This document shows positions 17,161 to 27,414 of a stretch of DNA of 64,000 bases, in pieces. Each line of letters opens with the position of its first letter. Within the stretch, counting starts at the first letter, position 1. Location of the stretch: contig NZ_CP021111.1 in assembly GCF_002119665.1 (NCBI RefSeq), positions 4,588,001 to 4,652,000 on the forward strand, written 5' to 3'. Position numbers and translations under genes: made by a program. This stretch comes from Bordetella genomosp. 13 (GTDB lineage Bacteria > Pseudomonadota > Gammaproteobacteria > Burkholderiales > Burkholderiaceae_B). Under the pieces are notes generated by a model, which saw nothing but the letters and a program-made list of their open reading frames with translations, had not been told where the DNA came from and searched no databases.

Positions 17161-17721
17161 ATGAAACAGGCCTTGATCGTCATCGATGTCCAGGAATCCT
17201 TCCGCCAGCGTCCGTATTGGGACGACAGCGAGTTCGCCGCATACCTGTCGGCGCAACAGCGCCTGATCGACGACGCGTCGTCGCGGGGCGTGGCGGTGCT
17301 GCAGGTCTTCCATGTGGACCAGACGGACGATCCCGCGGAGCCCTTCTCGCTCGCCTCGGGCCACGTCGCCACGCTGCGCGAACTGCGCATCGCCCCCACC
17401 GCGGTGTTCCACAAGACGGTGCACTCGGCGCTGTATGCGCGCGACGACGCCGGCGGCACGCTGCTCGACTGGCTGCAACGCAACGATATCGAATCCGTCG
17501 TCATCAGCGGCATCCGCACCGAGCAATGCTGCGAAACCACGGCACGGCATGCCTCGGACGCAGGATTCAAGGTACGTTATGCCATGGACGCCACGCTGAC
17601 CTTCGCCATGCAGGCCGCTTCGGGCAAGCGGTTCACGCCGCAGGATCTCCGCGAGCGGACCGAACTGGTGCTGCAGGGCCGCTTCGCCGACGTGCTGCCG
17701 GCGGCACGCGCGCTGGCCTGA
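17161..17721 (+). CDS. Cysteine hydrolase (isochorismatase family)
   Basis: A 186-residue alpha/beta hydrolase of the isochorismatase-like family, whose members hydrolyse amides, N-carbamoyl compounds or vinyl ethers. The catalytic triad is visible as Asp9 (VIDVQ), Lys85 (FHKTVHS) and Cys123 (GIRTEQC), with a second Cys directly after it. ATG at 17161 fits the conserved N-terminus; longer frames extend into unconserved sequence. Only 13 bp separate it from a GlxA-type regulator, which probably controls or shares its transcript. Substrate unknown. Confidence 0.88.
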   Translation: MKQALIVIDVQESFRQRPYWDDSEFAAYLSAQQRLIDDASSRGVAVLQVFHVDQTDDPAEPFSLASGHVATLRELRIAPTAVFHKTVHSALYARDDAGGTLLDWLQRNDIESVVISGIRTEQCCETTARHASDAGFKVRYAMDATLTFAMQAASGKRFTPQDLRERTELVLQGRFADVLPAARALA

Positions 17722-17734
17722 CGCGCCCGCCGTC

Positions 17735-18688
17735 ATGATCCCGGTGTACTTCGTGGTGGTGCGAGACATCGTGCTGCTGGACCTGGCAGGCCCGGCCGAG
17801 GCGTTCCGCGCGGCCAACAAGTTCGCGCCGGGCAGCTTCGCGATGCACTACTGCGGGCCCGAGCCCAGCGTGGAAAGCGGCCTGGCCGGCTTGCACCTGG
17901 GCGGACTGCAGCCCCTGCCGCGGCGGCTGCCGGCCGATGCGCTGGTGGTGCTGTCGGGGGTGGTCGGCGCCAGCCCCGATTGGAATGCTGCCGCCATGCG
18001 CGCGCTGGTGCGATGGCTGGCCGAACGCCAGCCCGCCGATGGCTTCACCCTGATGTCGGTCTGCGCGGGCGCGCTGGTGGCCGCCGCGGCCGGGCTCCTG
18101 AATGGCCGCGAATGCACCAGCCACCATGACTGCCTGCAGCAGCTGTCCGCGCTCGAACCGGGCGCCCGGGTGCACGACAACCGCATCTTCGTCGAGGACG
18201 GCGCGATGCTTACCAGCGCCGGCATCACGGCCGGTATCGACCTGGCCCTGCACCTGGTGGCGCGGACCTGCGGCCCGCAGATCGCGGCCGCCACGGCCCG
18301 AGACATGGTCGTGTACCTGAGAAGGGCCGGCAACGACCCCGCGCTGTCGCCCTGGCTGGACGGACGCAACCATCTGCATCCGGGCGTGCACAAAGTGCAG
18401 GACGCCATCCTGCGCGATCCGGCCGCCGCCTGGTCGGCCGACCTGCTGGCCCGCCAGGCGCACACCAGCTCGCGCCACCTGAACCGGCTGTTCGCCGAGC
18501 ACGCGGGCTGCACGCCCATGGAATACGTCTATCGCATCCGGCTGGCGCTGGCCAGCGAGCTGATACGCGAGACGCGGCTGGACCTGGAACGGGTGGCCGA
18601 GCGCGCGGGCTTCGGCTCGGCGCATCATCTGCGCCGCGTGTGGCGGCGCCATGCGGAGGGATCGCCGGGCGCGCTGCGCGTCGGCTAG
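17735..18688 (+). CDS. GlxA family transcriptional regulator (DJ-1/PfpI-like plus AraC domain)
   Basis: A 317-residue regulator. The N-terminal amidotransferase-like domain (about 1-190) has an elbow cysteine, Cys110 in MSVCAGAL, used as a ligand-sensing rather than catalytic domain in this family. The C-terminal AraC/XylS DNA-binding domain (about 210-310) contains two helix-turn-helix motifs, seen at LARQAHTSSRHLNRLFAEH and VAERAGFGSAHHLRRVW. It is co-oriented with the cysteine hydrolase, so it may activate that gene in response to an amide or nitrogen compound. Confidence 0.88.
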   Translation: MIPVYFVVVRDIVLLDLAGPAEAFRAANKFAPGSFAMHYCGPEPSVESGLAGLHLGGLQPLPRRLPADALVVLSGVVGASPDWNAAAMRALVRWLAERQPADGFTLMSVCAGALVAAAAGLLNGRECTSHHDCLQQLSALEPGARVHDNRIFVEDGAMLTSAGITAGIDLALHLVARTCGPQIAAATARDMVVYLRRAGNDPALSPWLDGRNHLHPGVHKVQDAILRDPAAAWSADLLARQAHTSSRHLNRLFAEHAGCTPMEYVYRIRLALASELIRETRLDLERVAERAGFGSAHHLRRVWRRHAEGSPGALRVG

Positions 18689-18735
18689 CGCGGCTTCGCG
18701 CCGTCACGCGTACGGCAATCTGGCGTTGACAGGCC

Positions 18736-19947
18736 CTAACGCAACCAGAGCCTTACCGTGTCCCAGGCCCGGCCGGCGATGCCGGCCTGCGCCACGGGCT
18801 CGAGCGCCACCAGGGGCACCTGCACGGCGGGCTTGCCGTCCACGCTGACCTGCACGGTGCCGATCCGGTCGCCCGCCGCCAGGGGCGCGACCAGCGTATC
18901 CGCTTGCCGCACCTGCCGGTCGATGCGGGCGCCCGCCGGCACGGTCAGGTAGACGTCGCTGGCGTAACCGGTCTTCACGGCATCGCTGGCGCCCTTCCAC
19001 ACCTCGGCGCTGCCGGCGGCCTCGCCCTGGGCATAGAGACGCACGGTATCGAAGGCGCGATAACCCCATTCAAGCAGCATGCGGCTCTCCTGCGTGCGCA
19101 GCTTGTCCGAGGCGGTGCCTATCACCACCGAGATCAGCCGGCGCTGCAGGGGGCCGGCGGGACGCTGGGCCGAGACGACGATGCAATAGCCGGCGGACTC
19201 GGTGTGCCCGGTCTTCAGGCCGTCCACCGTCGGATCCAGCCACAACAGCCGGTTGCGGTTGGACTGCGTGATCTTGTTGTAGGTGAACTGGCGGATCGTG
19301 TCGTACGCGCGCGATTCCGGGAAGTCGCGCTGGTAGCGAGCGGCCAGGATGGCCAGCTCTCGCGCGGTGGAATAGGTCTGCGGATCGGGCAGGCCGTGGG
19401 GGCTGGCGAAATGCGTGGCGTGCAGGCCCAGCGCGGCGGCCTGTTCGTTCATGCGCTGCACGAAGGCCTCCACCGAGCCCGACACGGCCTCGGCCAGCGC
19501 GATCGCCGCGTCGTTGCCGGACTGCACCAACAGGCCCGTCAGCAGGTCGCGGACCGATACGCGGGTGCCGGGCTCGAGGAACATCTTCGAGCTGCCCGGC
19601 GCCACCTTCCAGGCCCGCGCGGACACCAGCACCTGCTGGTCCAGCGTGATCTCGCGCGCCTTCAGCGCCTGGAACACCACGTAGGCGGTCATGACCTTGG
19701 TGAGCGATGCCGGCTCGATACGCTGGTCGGCATTGCTGGCGCCCAGCACCTGGCCGCTGGTGGCGTCCAGCAGCAGCCACGCCTTGGCGGTAAGCAAGGG
19801 CGGCGTCGCGGCCGAGACGACGGCCGGAATGGAGGCCACTGGCGCGGAGGGAGCGACGGCCCGCGCGGCAGGCGTAGCCAACCCCGCCAAGACGGCCGAA
19901 ATGGCCACGGCGACCGCCGAGGCCACGATTCTTTTTCTGATCGACAT
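18736..19947 (-). CDS. dacC: D-alanyl-D-alanine carboxypeptidase (PBP5/6 class)
   Basis: A 403-residue low-molecular-weight penicillin-binding protein that trims the terminal D-Ala from peptidoglycan stem peptides in the periplasm. A signal peptide spans about residues 1-30. The three active-site motifs are SLTK (about 81-84), SGN (about 143-145) and KTG (about 245-247). A C-terminal beta domain (about 295-380) and a terminal amphipathic helix (AWDTVRLWLR) for membrane attachment match PBP5. The choice between dacA and dacC is by convention. Confidence 0.93.
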   Translation of the reverse strand: MSIRKRIVASAVAVAISAVLAGLATPAARAVAPSAPVASIPAVVSAATPPLLTAKAWLLLDATSGQVLGASNADQRIEPASLTKVMTAYVVFQALKAREITLDQQVLVSARAWKVAPGSSKMFLEPGTRVSVRDLLTGLLVQSGNDAAIALAEAVSGSVEAFVQRMNEQAAALGLHATHFASPHGLPDPQTYSTARELAILAARYQRDFPESRAYDTIRQFTYNKITQSNRNRLLWLDPTVDGLKTGHTESAGYCIVVSAQRPAGPLQRRLISVVIGTASDKLRTQESRMLLEWGYRAFDTVRLYAQGEAAGSAEVWKGASDAVKTGYASDVYLTVPAGARIDRQVRQADTLVAPLAAGDRIGTVQVSVDGKPAVQVPLVALEPVAQAGIAGRAWDTVRLWLR

Positions 19948-19980
19948 ATTGTTGCTGTGGGTACTGCCGCCCTGCCCTAC

Positions 19981-20460
19981 TCACTCTTTGCGCAGCTTGC
20001 CCGGCAGCATGGGGCCCTGCATTTCACGGATGGCCTCGACGAATTCGCCGATGTCCTCGAAGCTCTTGTACACCGACGCGAAGCGCACATATGCGACCTT
20101 GTCGAGCTTCTTCAGTTCCGCCATGACCAGCTCGCCGATGCGCTCGCTGGGCACTTCGCGCACGCCGCTGGCCAGCAGCACCTCTTCGATGCGCGCCACC
20201 GCGGCATCGACCTGGACGGTATTGACGGGACGCTTGCGCAGCGCCAGGGCCAGGCTGCTGCGCAGCTTGGCGGCGTCGTACTCGGTGCGGCTGCCGTTTC
20301 GCTTGACCACGGAGGGCATGGCCAGTTCGACGCGTTCGTAGGTGGTGAAGCGCTTGTCACAGGACAGGCAGCGACGGCGACGCCTGATGGTGTCGCCTTC
20401 TTCCGATACCCGGCTGTCGACAACCTGGGTATCGGCGTTGCCGCAGAAAGGGCATCTCAT
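19981..20460 (-). CDS. nrdR: Transcriptional repressor NrdR
   Basis: A 159-residue regulator of ribonucleotide reductase genes. The N-terminal zinc ribbon uses CPFC (3-6) and CLSC (31-34), and an ATP-cone domain (about 49-139) senses dATP/ATP. It lies downstream of glyA on the same strand with a 67-bp gap, a conserved betaproteobacterial order. Its predicted target, a pair of NrdR boxes before nrdAB, is at 56484-56531 in this same window. Confidence 0.97.
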   Translation of the reverse strand: MRCPFCGNADTQVVDSRVSEEGDTIRRRRRCLSCDKRFTTYERVELAMPSVVKRNGSRTEYDAAKLRSSLALALRKRPVNTVQVDAAVARIEEVLLASGVREVPSERIGELVMAELKKLDKVAYVRFASVYKSFEDIGEFVEAIREMQGPMLPGKLRKE

Positions 20461-20527
20461 GCGGGCTCCCGTATGCCTGTGATGGCGCCTATTGTAATGA
20501 GGACGGAAGCCCGCGGGGCCGCGCGGC

Positions 20528-21772
20528 TCAGCGGTAGACGGGCAGGCGCTGGGTCAGCTCGTTGACGCGGGCGCGCACCGACGCGATGTTGCCTTCGTCG
20601 CGCGGGTTGTCCAGCACGTCGGCGATCAGGTTGGCGGTGAGCTCGGCTTCGGCTTCCTTGAAGCCGCGGGTGGTCATGGCCGGCGTGCCCAGGCGGATGC
20701 CGCTGGTGACGAAGGGCTTCTCGGGATCGTTGGGAATGGCGTTCTTGTTGACCGTGATGTGCGCCTGACCCAGCACCGCCTCGGCTTCCTTGCCCGTAAT
20801 GCCCTTGGGACGCAGGTCGACCAGCATGACGTGGCTTTCGGTCTTGCCCGACACGATGCGCAGGCCGCGCTTGACCAGCGTGTCGGCCAGCACCTTGGCG
20901 TTGGCCACTACCTGCTTCGCGTAGTCCTGGAACTCGGGCGACAGGGCTTCCTTGAACGCCACGGCCTTGGCGGCGATGACGTGCATCAGCGGACCGCCCT
21001 GGATGCCCGGGAAGATGGCCGAATTGATGACCTTCTCGTACTCGGCCTTCATCATGATGACGCCGCCGCGCGGGCCGCGCAGCGACTTGTGCGTGGTGGA
21101 CGTGACGAAGTCGGCGTGCGGCACCGGATTGGGATATTGGCCGCCCGCCACCAGGCCGGCGTAGTGTGCGATGTCGACCATGAACAGCGCGCCGTTCTCG
21201 CGGGCGATGCGGGCCATGCGCTCGAAGTCGATGTGCAGGGCATAGGCCGAGGCGCCGGCCACGATCAGCTTGGGCTTGTGCTCTTTGGCCAGTTGTTCGA
21301 CCTGGGCGTAGTTCAGCACTTCGTTCTGGTCCAGGCCGTAGGCCAGGAAGTTGTACAGCTTGCCCGACTGGTTGACCGAGGCGCCGTGCGTCAGGTGGCC
21401 GCCTTCGGCCAGGCTCATGCCGAGCACGGTATCGCCAGGCTTGAGGACGGCGTTGTACACGCCCTGGTTGGCCTGCGAACCCGAGTTGGGCTGCACGTTG
21501 GCGGCCTCGGCGCCGAACAGCTGCTTGAGCCGGTCGATGGCCAGCTGTTCGACCACGTCCACGTATTCGCAGCCGCCGTAGTAGCGCTTGCCCGGGTAGC
21601 CTTCGGCGTACTTATTGGTGAGCTGCGTGCCCTGGGCCTGCATGACGGCCGGGCTGGCGTAGTTCTCGGAGGCGATCAGCTCGATGTGCTGTTCCTGGCG
21701 CTCGTCTTCCTTCTGGATGGCGGCCCAGACGTCGGGGTCCACCTGGGCGATGCTGAGATTGCGGTCGAACAT
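20528..21772 (-). CDS. glyA: Serine hydroxymethyltransferase
   Basis: A 414-residue PLP enzyme interconverting serine and glycine with transfer of a one-carbon unit to tetrahydrofolate. It has the conserved N-terminus ending in [15 protein letters not shown], the [11 protein letters not shown] segment, and the PLP lysine in [14 protein letters not shown] (about residue 229). Length is standard. No glycine riboswitch is seen in the short upstream region. It heads a unit with nrdR. Confidence 0.97.
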   Translation of the reverse strand: MFDRNLSIAQVDPDVWAAIQKEDERQEQHIELIASENYASPAVMQAQGTQLTNKYAEGYPGKRYYGGCEYVDVVEQLAIDRLKQLFGAEAANVQPNSGSQANQGVYNAVLKPGDTVLGMSLAEGGHLTHGASVNQSGKLYNFLAYGLDQNEVLNYAQVEQLAKEHKPKLIVAGASAYALHIDFERMARIARENGALFMVDIAHYAGLVAGGQYPNPVPHADFVTSTTHKSLRGPRGGVIMMKAEYEKVINSAIFPGIQGGPLMHVIAAKAVAFKEALSPEFQDYAKQVVANAKVLADTLVKRGLRIVSGKTESHVMLVDLRPKGITGKEAEAVLGQAHITVNKNAIPNDPEKPFVTSGIRLGTPAMTTRGFKEAEAELTANLIADVLDNPRDEGNIASVRARVNELTQRLPVYR

Positions 21773-21977
21773 GGAGATTCCTGGATGGGTAAGGGATTGC
21801 TGCGTGTCGCTCGGATGACGGCTAGTTTACCGCGCCATGCGCCCGGTTCTGCGGGGAAACCCCGACGAATCGCGGCATTTGGCATTCAAGCCGCGCGGTT
21901 CGCACACTTGGGCGAAGGGCGCTCATGGCAGGCTTGAGCGCCGTTCATACAATCCCTTGTTCCAGGAGTTTCCGCGC

Positions 21978-22970
21978 TCACTGCGCGACGATCTTTCTCT
22001 CGCGCACCACCCGCCCCCATTTCTCGGATTCGGCCCGCATGAAGGCCGCGAACTCGGCGCGCGTGGTGGGCTGGGGGGTCAGGCCGTGCTTCTCCAGCGC
22101 CTCTTTCATGGCCGGGTCGTTCAGCACCTTGACGATCTCGACGTTCCAGCGCTCCAGGAGCGGCTCCGGCGTCTTGCCCGGCGCGACGAACGCATACCAG
22201 TTCAGCGCCTCGAAGCCGGGATAGCCGGCCTCGGCCACGGTGGGAATGTCCGGCAGGTAGGCCGGCCGCTTCAGACCGGTGGTGGCCAGCGGCACCAGCT
22301 TGCCGGTCTGGACGTGCGGCATGGCGGTCGGCGGCGCCGCGAAGTACGAGGCCACGCGCTCGCCCAGCAGGTCCTGCAGTGCCGGCGCGCCGCCCTTGTA
22401 CGGCACGTGGACCATGTCGATGCCCGCGCGCTGGTTGAAGAGCTCGCCCGCCAGGTGCGACGCGGAGCCCGCGCCGGTCGAGGCGAAGTCCACGCTGCCG
22501 GGCTTGTTCTTCGACAGCTGCACGAACTCGGCCAGGTTCTTCACGCCCAGGCTCTTGTTCGCGACCAGCACGTTGGGGAAGTTCACTCCGCCGGACAGCG
22601 GCGCGAGGTCCTTGAACGGGTCGTAGGCCACCTTCATGATGTGCGGCGCGATGGTCAGCGGCCCTATCGAGCCGAACAGCAGCATCGTGCCGTCCGTCGG
22701 CCCGTTGGCCACCTGCTGGTGGGCGATGTTGCCGCCCGCGCCGCCGCGGTTCTCCACCACGACCGACTGGCCGATGTTCTCGCCCAGCTTCTTGGCGATG
22801 AGGCGCGCGGCGGCGTCGGCCGCGCCGCCCGGCGCAAAGCCCACCACCAGGGTGACCGGCCTGGCGGGCGGAAACTCCTGGGCCCGGGCCTGCAGCGGCA
22901 ATATGGCGGCCGCGGCAGCGGCCATCGAAAGCGCGCCGGCGATCGCGGCGCGGCGGTTCTTGCTGAACAT
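21978..22970 (-). CDS. Bug/TctC-family substrate-binding protein of the tcu operon
   Basis: A 330-residue periplasmic receptor with a signal peptide ending near LQARAQ (about residue 31). The Bug motifs are RPVTLVVGFAPGGAAD, VENRGGAGG and VPYKGGAPA. It follows tcuB by 48 bp in the same direction, taking the place of the MFS citrate/tricarballylate carrier TcuC of Salmonella. By context it probably binds a tricarboxylate such as tricarballylate, citrate or cis-aconitate. No TctAB membrane genes are in the window. Confidence 0.9.
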   Translation of the reverse strand: MFSKNRRAAIAGALSMAAAAAAILPLQARAQEFPPARPVTLVVGFAPGGAADAAARLIAKKLGENIGQSVVVENRGGAGGNIAHQQVANGPTDGTMLLFGSIGPLTIAPHIMKVAYDPFKDLAPLSGGVNFPNVLVANKSLGVKNLAEFVQLSKNKPGSVDFASTGAGSASHLAGELFNQRAGIDMVHVPYKGGAPALQDLLGERVASYFAAPPTAMPHVQTGKLVPLATTGLKRPAYLPDIPTVAEAGYPGFEALNWYAFVAPGKTPEPLLERWNVEIVKVLNDPAMKEALEKHGLTPQPTTRAEFAAFMRAESEKWGRVVRERKIVAQ

Positions 22971-23018
22971 GAGTCTGTCTCCTCTGTTTTTTATACGACC
23001 GGGGCGAACCCCGGCGCT

Positions 23019-24248
23019 TCAATCGGCGCCCAGCTGCAGCTTGCTGGGCAGCCGTTTCTCGATCGCATATTTCAACAGCGCGGCCGAGCGGAAGATGCCG
23101 TGGGCGAACTTTCCATAGGGCAGCGTGAGAAACAGCGCCATCACGGTACCCAGATGAATCGCGAGCCACAAGGCCATGAAGCGCGTATCGCGCAGCGCCA
23201 GCAGCGCCAGCCCGGTGGCGCTGACCAGCAGCAGCAGGACGATGAACCCGCGGTCCATGGGCCGCTGGCGACGGTCGCCATGCTGCGGGTCTCGCCGCAG
23301 GTTCAGCGCCAGCAACCCGGCGGGACCGATCAGCAGGCCGATGCCGCCCGTCGTGCCCAGCAGCACGGGCAGGCTCGTCAGCGCATACGGCGCCTGCAGG
23401 CCCAGCAGGTAGTGATACAGCGTGGCCACGCAGGTCGAGGCGAAGCACAGCATGAAGCCGTAGAACGTGAAGTGGTGGAACCGCCTCCGCCACAGCGTGT
23501 AGCGATCACTCTCCTCGTTGCAGCCTTCGCCATGGCCGCCGTCCAGGTACTTCAGGCGTGCGACGTCGTGCACCGCCTCGGCGGCGGCGCCGCCGCGCAC
23601 GGCGCTGACGGCCCCGGCGGAATAGTCGCGCGCGGGCGTCACCTCGCGCCAGAAGCGGCGCACGCCCATGCCCAGCGCGAACACCACGAAGCCGAACACC
23701 ACGCCGAACACTGCCGCCAGCAGGTTGTGCGGGAAGATGGCGTAGAAGTCGCCCGCCAGCGGCTCGTGCACCAGCGATCCCGTCATGGCCACCGCAAGCA
23801 CCAGGAACAGCGCCAGGCCGCCCGCCAGCGCCAGCGCCACGGTCAGGCCGGCGCGCTCGTACAGCCGGCCCATGGCCGGCGGCCAGGCGTACTCCTGATA
23901 GGTCTTCACGCGCACCTCGGCCATGGCCTTGGGCACGTTCACCCCGAAGTCGTGCGGCGGCGCGTACTGGCAGGCATGCAGGCACGCGCCGCAGTTGTGG
24001 CAGAGGTTGGCCAGGTAGTGGGCGTCCGCCGTGCCGAATTCCAGGCGACGCGTCATCGCGGGAAACACCGCACAGAAACCTTCGCAGTAGCGGCACGCGT
24101 TGCAGATCTGCAGGAGGCGCGCGACTTCGGCCTCCTCGGCGCCCAGCGCCAGGGCAGGCTGCGCCGGCGCCGCCGACAGCGCCCCGCCGACGTTGTGGCC
24201 ATCGGCCTGCGCTTTCGCCCGTTCCACGAGCTTAATGACCTGCTGCAT
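23019..24248 (-). CDS. tcuB: Tricarballylate utilization 4Fe-4S protein TcuB
   Basis: A 409-residue membrane iron-sulfur flavoprotein-reoxidising subunit. Two cysteine clusters, [11 protein letters not shown] and [11 protein letters not shown] in the first 110 residues, suggest 4Fe-4S centres, and several hydrophobic helices follow (about 140-385). In Salmonella TcuB passes electrons from TcuA FADH2 to the quinone pool. ATG at 24248, with AGGAGG 6 bases upstream, is preferred to the longer frame; it overlaps the tcuA stop by 17 bases, indicating coupling. Confidence 0.9.
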   Translation of the reverse strand: MQQVIKLVERAKAQADGHNVGGALSAAPAQPALALGAEEAEVARLLQICNACRYCEGFCAVFPAMTRRLEFGTADAHYLANLCHNCGACLHACQYAPPHDFGVNVPKAMAEVRVKTYQEYAWPPAMGRLYERAGLTVALALAGGLALFLVLAVAMTGSLVHEPLAGDFYAIFPHNLLAAVFGVVFGFVVFALGMGVRRFWREVTPARDYSAGAVSAVRGGAAAEAVHDVARLKYLDGGHGEGCNEESDRYTLWRRRFHHFTFYGFMLCFASTCVATLYHYLLGLQAPYALTSLPVLLGTTGGIGLLIGPAGLLALNLRRDPQHGDRRQRPMDRGFIVLLLLVSATGLALLALRDTRFMALWLAIHLGTVMALFLTLPYGKFAHGIFRSAALLKYAIEKRLPSKLQLGAD

Positions 24249-25668
24249 CGACGACCTCCTGTTGTTGCGCCTGCTCTTCATACCCGGCCTCGCGTGCCGC
24301 GCGGGCGCCCGCGATGCGGCCGAACGCGGTGCCGATGCTCATGCCGACGCCCGCGGTGTAGCCCTTGCCCAGCACGTTGCCGGCCATCATCTCGCCCGCC
24401 ACGAAAAGGTTGGGGCTGGGCTGGCCTGCGAAGCGCACGGCCGCCGTATCGTCCACCTTCAGGCCCAGGTAGGTGAAGGTGATGCCGGGCCGCACCGGGT
24501 AGGCGTGGAAAGGCGGCGTGTCGAGGGGCCGCGCCCAGTGCGTCTTGGGCGGCGCCAGCCCTTCGGTATGGCAATCGTCCAGCGTGGTGTGGTCGAAGGT
24601 GCCGACCCGGCACGCGGCGTTGTAGTCGTTCACCGTCTTCATGAACGCGGCCTCGTCCAGCTGCAGCTTGCGCGCCAGTTCGGGCAGGGTGGGCGCCGTG
24701 GTGCCCGGAAACACGGGCGGCATGAAGCGGCCCACGGCCTTCTGGTCAATGATGGAATAAGCCAGCTGGCCCGGCTGCTGCGCGACCAGGCGACCCCAGA
24801 TCGCATAGCGCTTGGGCCAGAAGTCCTCGCCCTCGTCGTAGAAGCGCCGAGCCTCGAGATTGACCACGACGCCCAGCGACACGCAGTCGATGCGCGTGCA
24901 GATGCCGCCGTCGTACAGCGGCGCGCGCGCGTCGATGGCGACCATGTGGCCCTGCGAAGGATCGCCGATGCTGTCGGCGCCATGCTGGTCGATCATGTGG
25001 CGCAGCAGCACGCCCTGATTGAAGCGCGTGCCGCGGATCAGGAAGTTGTCGGCCGGCCACTCGCCGCGCTCGTTCTGGCCCCAGGCCTCGCGCAGCCATT
25101 CGCGGTTCGATTCGAAACCCCCGCAGGCCAGCACACAGGTGCGGGCGGCGATGCGCTCGCCGCCTTCGGTCAGCACGGCGACGAAGCGGCGCGCGTCGTC
25201 CATCTCGATGCCGACCACCGGGGTCTCGTAGCGTATCTGCACGCCCAGCCGCTCGGCGCTGCGGAAATAGGCATTCACCAGCGCCTTGCCGCCGCCCATG
25301 AAGAAGGCGTTGGTGCGGGCCACGTGCAGCGTGCCCGACAGCGGCGGCTGGAACCTGACGCCGTGGCGCCGCATCCAGCCCCGACAGGTCGACGAGGCGC
25401 GGATCACCAGCCGCGCCAGGTGTTCGTCGGTCAACCCGCCGGTCACCTTCAGCAGATCCTGCCAATACTCTTCTTCGGGATAGGACTCGACCAGCACGTC
25501 CTGCGGCGCGTCGTGCATACAGCGCAGATTGCGCGTGTGCTGCGAGTTGCCGCCGCGCCAGGCCTTGGGCGCCGCCTCCAGCAGCAGCACGCTCGCACCG
25601 GCCTCGCGCGCGGTCAGCGCGGCGCACAGCGCGGCATTGCCGCCGCCCACCACCAGTACATCGATCAC
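24232..25668 (-). CDS. tcuA: FAD-dependent tricarballylate dehydrogenase TcuA
   Basis: A 478-residue flavoprotein of the succinate dehydrogenase/fumarate reductase type that oxidises tricarballylate to cis-aconitate. The FAD-binding N-terminus is [20 protein letters not shown], an NSQHTRN segment follows, and the C-terminal FAD site reads [17 protein letters not shown]. The start is taken as GTG at 25668, with AGGAGG 9 bases upstream, rather than TTG at 25686, which lies within the ribosome-binding region. First enzyme gene of the tcuA-tcuB-bug operon. Confidence 0.9.
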   Translation of the reverse strand: MIDVLVVGGGNAALCAALTAREAGASVLLLEAAPKAWRGGNSQHTRNLRCMHDAPQDVLVESYPEEEYWQDLLKVTGGLTDEHLARLVIRASSTCRGWMRRHGVRFQPPLSGTLHVARTNAFFMGGGKALVNAYFRSAERLGVQIRYETPVVGIEMDDARRFVAVLTEGGERIAARTCVLACGGFESNREWLREAWGQNERGEWPADNFLIRGTRFNQGVLLRHMIDQHGADSIGDPSQGHMVAIDARAPLYDGGICTRIDCVSLGVVVNLEARRFYDEGEDFWPKRYAIWGRLVAQQPGQLAYSIIDQKAVGRFMPPVFPGTTAPTLPELARKLQLDEAAFMKTVNDYNAACRVGTFDHTTLDDCHTEGLAPPKTHWARPLDTPPFHAYPVRPGITFTYLGLKVDDTAAVRFAGQPSPNLFVAGEMMAGNVLGKGYTAGVGMSIGTAFGRIAGARAAREAGYEEQAQQQEVVDAAGH

Positions 25669-25749
25669 TCTCGCTCGCCTCCTCAAGGGGAAGCGGGGAC
25701 TGTAGGCAACCTGCTCTTCACGCGAAAGGCAGGGTAAGGCAACAGGTGT

Positions 25750-26673
25750 TCAGTTTTCGAGAAGGGTCGCGCCGGCCCAGCGCCCCTGGGTGACCAGATT
25801 GCGCGCCGTCTCGGCCAACACCACGCGGGTCGCCAGCGCGGCGGGCGACAGTTCGTCGTCCGACAGGCTTGCCAGCACGTTGCGCCGGCCGACGTGCGGA
25901 TCGGCAATCTGCGCCAGCGCGAGCCCCTCGTGGTGACCCGTGACGGCCGCGCCAGGCTGCACCGTGGCCCCATAGCCGTCGCGCACGGCCGCCATCAGCA
26001 GGGCCAGCCCGTCGACCTCCGCCACGATGCGCGGCTGGATGCCGCTCTGCGCGAACGAGCCCATCAGCGTGGCGCGCAGGCCATGGCTATGGGTGGGCAG
26101 GATCAGCGGCACCTGAGCAAGCTGCTGCAGCCGCACGCGCGCCGCCCGCGGCCGCTCGGCCAGCGTGGTGGCGGCCACCAGGAAAAGCTTTTCGTCGAGC
26201 AGCGGGGTCACGCTCCAGCGCCGCGGCACGCCGGTCTGGAACACCACGGCCAGATCGAGCTGGCGCGCATTGAGCATGGTGGCCAAGTGGCCGGACAGCG
26301 CCTCGACCATGTGCAGGCGCACCTCGGGATAACGTGCCTGCATGGCCCGCATGAGGGGCACACCGAGCACCGTGGCGGTGCTCGGCGCCAGCCCCACGCT
26401 GACGTGGCCCGACAGCCGCGCCTGCTGCGCGGCGCGCACCGCGCCGTCGGCGTGTCGCAGCGTGAGCTGGGCCTGCTGCAGGAAGGCCAGGCCCGCATCG
26501 GTGGGAACGGCGCCGCGGGCGCTGCGCTGCAGCAGCCGGGTGGACAGCTCGCTTTCGAGCCGGCTGATCTGCTGGCTCAGTGCGGAGGTGACGACGCCGA
26601 GCTCGAGGGCCGCGCGGCCGAGGCTGCCCAGTTCGCAAACCTTCACGAAGTACCGCAGCTGACGCAGTTCCAT
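25750..26673 (-). CDS. tcuR: LysR-type regulator of the tcu operon (TcuR-like)
   Basis: A 307-residue LysR-type regulator. The N-terminal winged helix-turn-helix (about 1-60, MELRQLRYFVKVCELGSLGR) is followed by an effector domain (about 90-295). It is encoded upstream and in the same direction as tcuA, with an 81-bp gap. TcuR activates tcuABC in response to tricarballylate in Salmonella. Assignment as TcuR is from context; the family alone would only support LysR type. Direct repeats around TTGCCT occur in the tcuR-tcuA gap, but no clean operator is seen. Confidence 0.82.
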   Translation of the reverse strand: MELRQLRYFVKVCELGSLGRAALELGVVTSALSQQISRLESELSTRLLQRSARGAVPTDAGLAFLQQAQLTLRHADGAVRAAQQARLSGHVSVGLAPSTATVLGVPLMRAMQARYPEVRLHMVEALSGHLATMLNARQLDLAVVFQTGVPRRWSVTPLLDEKLFLVAATTLAERPRAARVRLQQLAQVPLILPTHSHGLRATLMGSFAQSGIQPRIVAEVDGLALLMAAVRDGYGATVQPGAAVTGHHEGLALAQIADPHVGRRNVLASLSDDELSPAALATRVVLAETARNLVTQGRWAGATLLEN

Positions 26674-26724
26674 GGAGTACGGTGATCGCGGCGCGGCCCG
26701 GCGTCGGCGGGTTGCTGCCCCGTG

Positions 26725-27381
26725 TCAGGTGCTGGACGTGGCGCCGATCTGCTTCGGCGCCAGGTTCGGGTTGAGCGTGTACGTGCCGGTGACGGACGCC
26801 TGCGCCAGCACGTGGCCCTGCATGGCATGCAGCGCGTCCGCGCCCTTGAAGCTGCCCTGCAGTCCCAGCGAGGCCACGTCCAGCGCATACAGCGTGAACT
26901 TGTAGCGGTGCACCAGCTCGTCGTTCCAGGGCGGGCACGGACCGTCGTAGCCGAAATACTCGCCGCTCATGTCGTGGTCGGCCGAGAACCACCCGGTGTA
27001 GTCGTTCAGGCCCTGGCGCGCGTTCAGGGGCGCCAGCGGACCGCCCTTGCCGCGCGGGGTGACGCTGCTGGAGAACGCGCCTTCCTCGATCTCGCGCAGG
27101 TCGGCCGGCAGGTCGACCAGCACCCAGTGGAAGAAGTCGACGCGCGGAAGGTCGGCGGGCACGGTGCGGCCGTCCTGGTTGACGTCGTCGGGCTTGGACG
27201 GCACGTCGAGGTCGTGGCAGATCAGTGCGAAGGACTTGGTGCCGTCGGGCACGTCGTCCCACGAGAACTGCGGGTTGCAGTTGTCGGCCAGCGCGACATG
27301 CGACTTGGGGTCTACCCGACCGAACGCGTAGCGTTCGGGGATGGTTTCGTTATCGGCGAAGGACAGACTCGAGAGTTTCAT
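26725..27381 (-). CDS. YbhB/YbcL family Raf kinase inhibitor-like protein (PEBP fold)
   Basis: A 218-residue protein of the phosphatidylethanolamine-binding fold. Characteristic segments are NPQFSWDDVPDGTKSFALIC HDLD near residues 35-60, the central FFHWVLVDLP, and GYDGPCPPW. The bacterial proteins have no settled biochemical role; small-ligand binding is assumed. There is no signal peptide. It lies between tcuR and tyrS on the same strand without close coupling (33 bp to tyrS stop). Confidence 0.9.
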   Translation of the reverse strand: MKLSSLSFADNETIPERYAFGRVDPKSHVALADNCNPQFSWDDVPDGTKSFALICHDLDVPSKPDDVNQDGRTVPADLPRVDFFHWVLVDLPADLREIEEGAFSSSVTPRGKGGPLAPLNARQGLNDYTGWFSADHDMSGEYFGYDGPCPPWNDELVHRYKFTLYALDVASLGLQGSFKGADALHAMQGHVLAQASVTGTYTLNPNLAPKQIGATSST

Positions 27382-27414
27382 GTCTTGCTCCTGGAGAAGT
27401 ACCGTAGGCGCTTC

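Noticed and set aside
21773..21977. Glycine riboswitch upstream of glyA
   Set aside because: Only a weak GGCGCTC/GAGCGCC dyad at 21918-21942 is visible, at the end of the Bug transcript rather than a leader.
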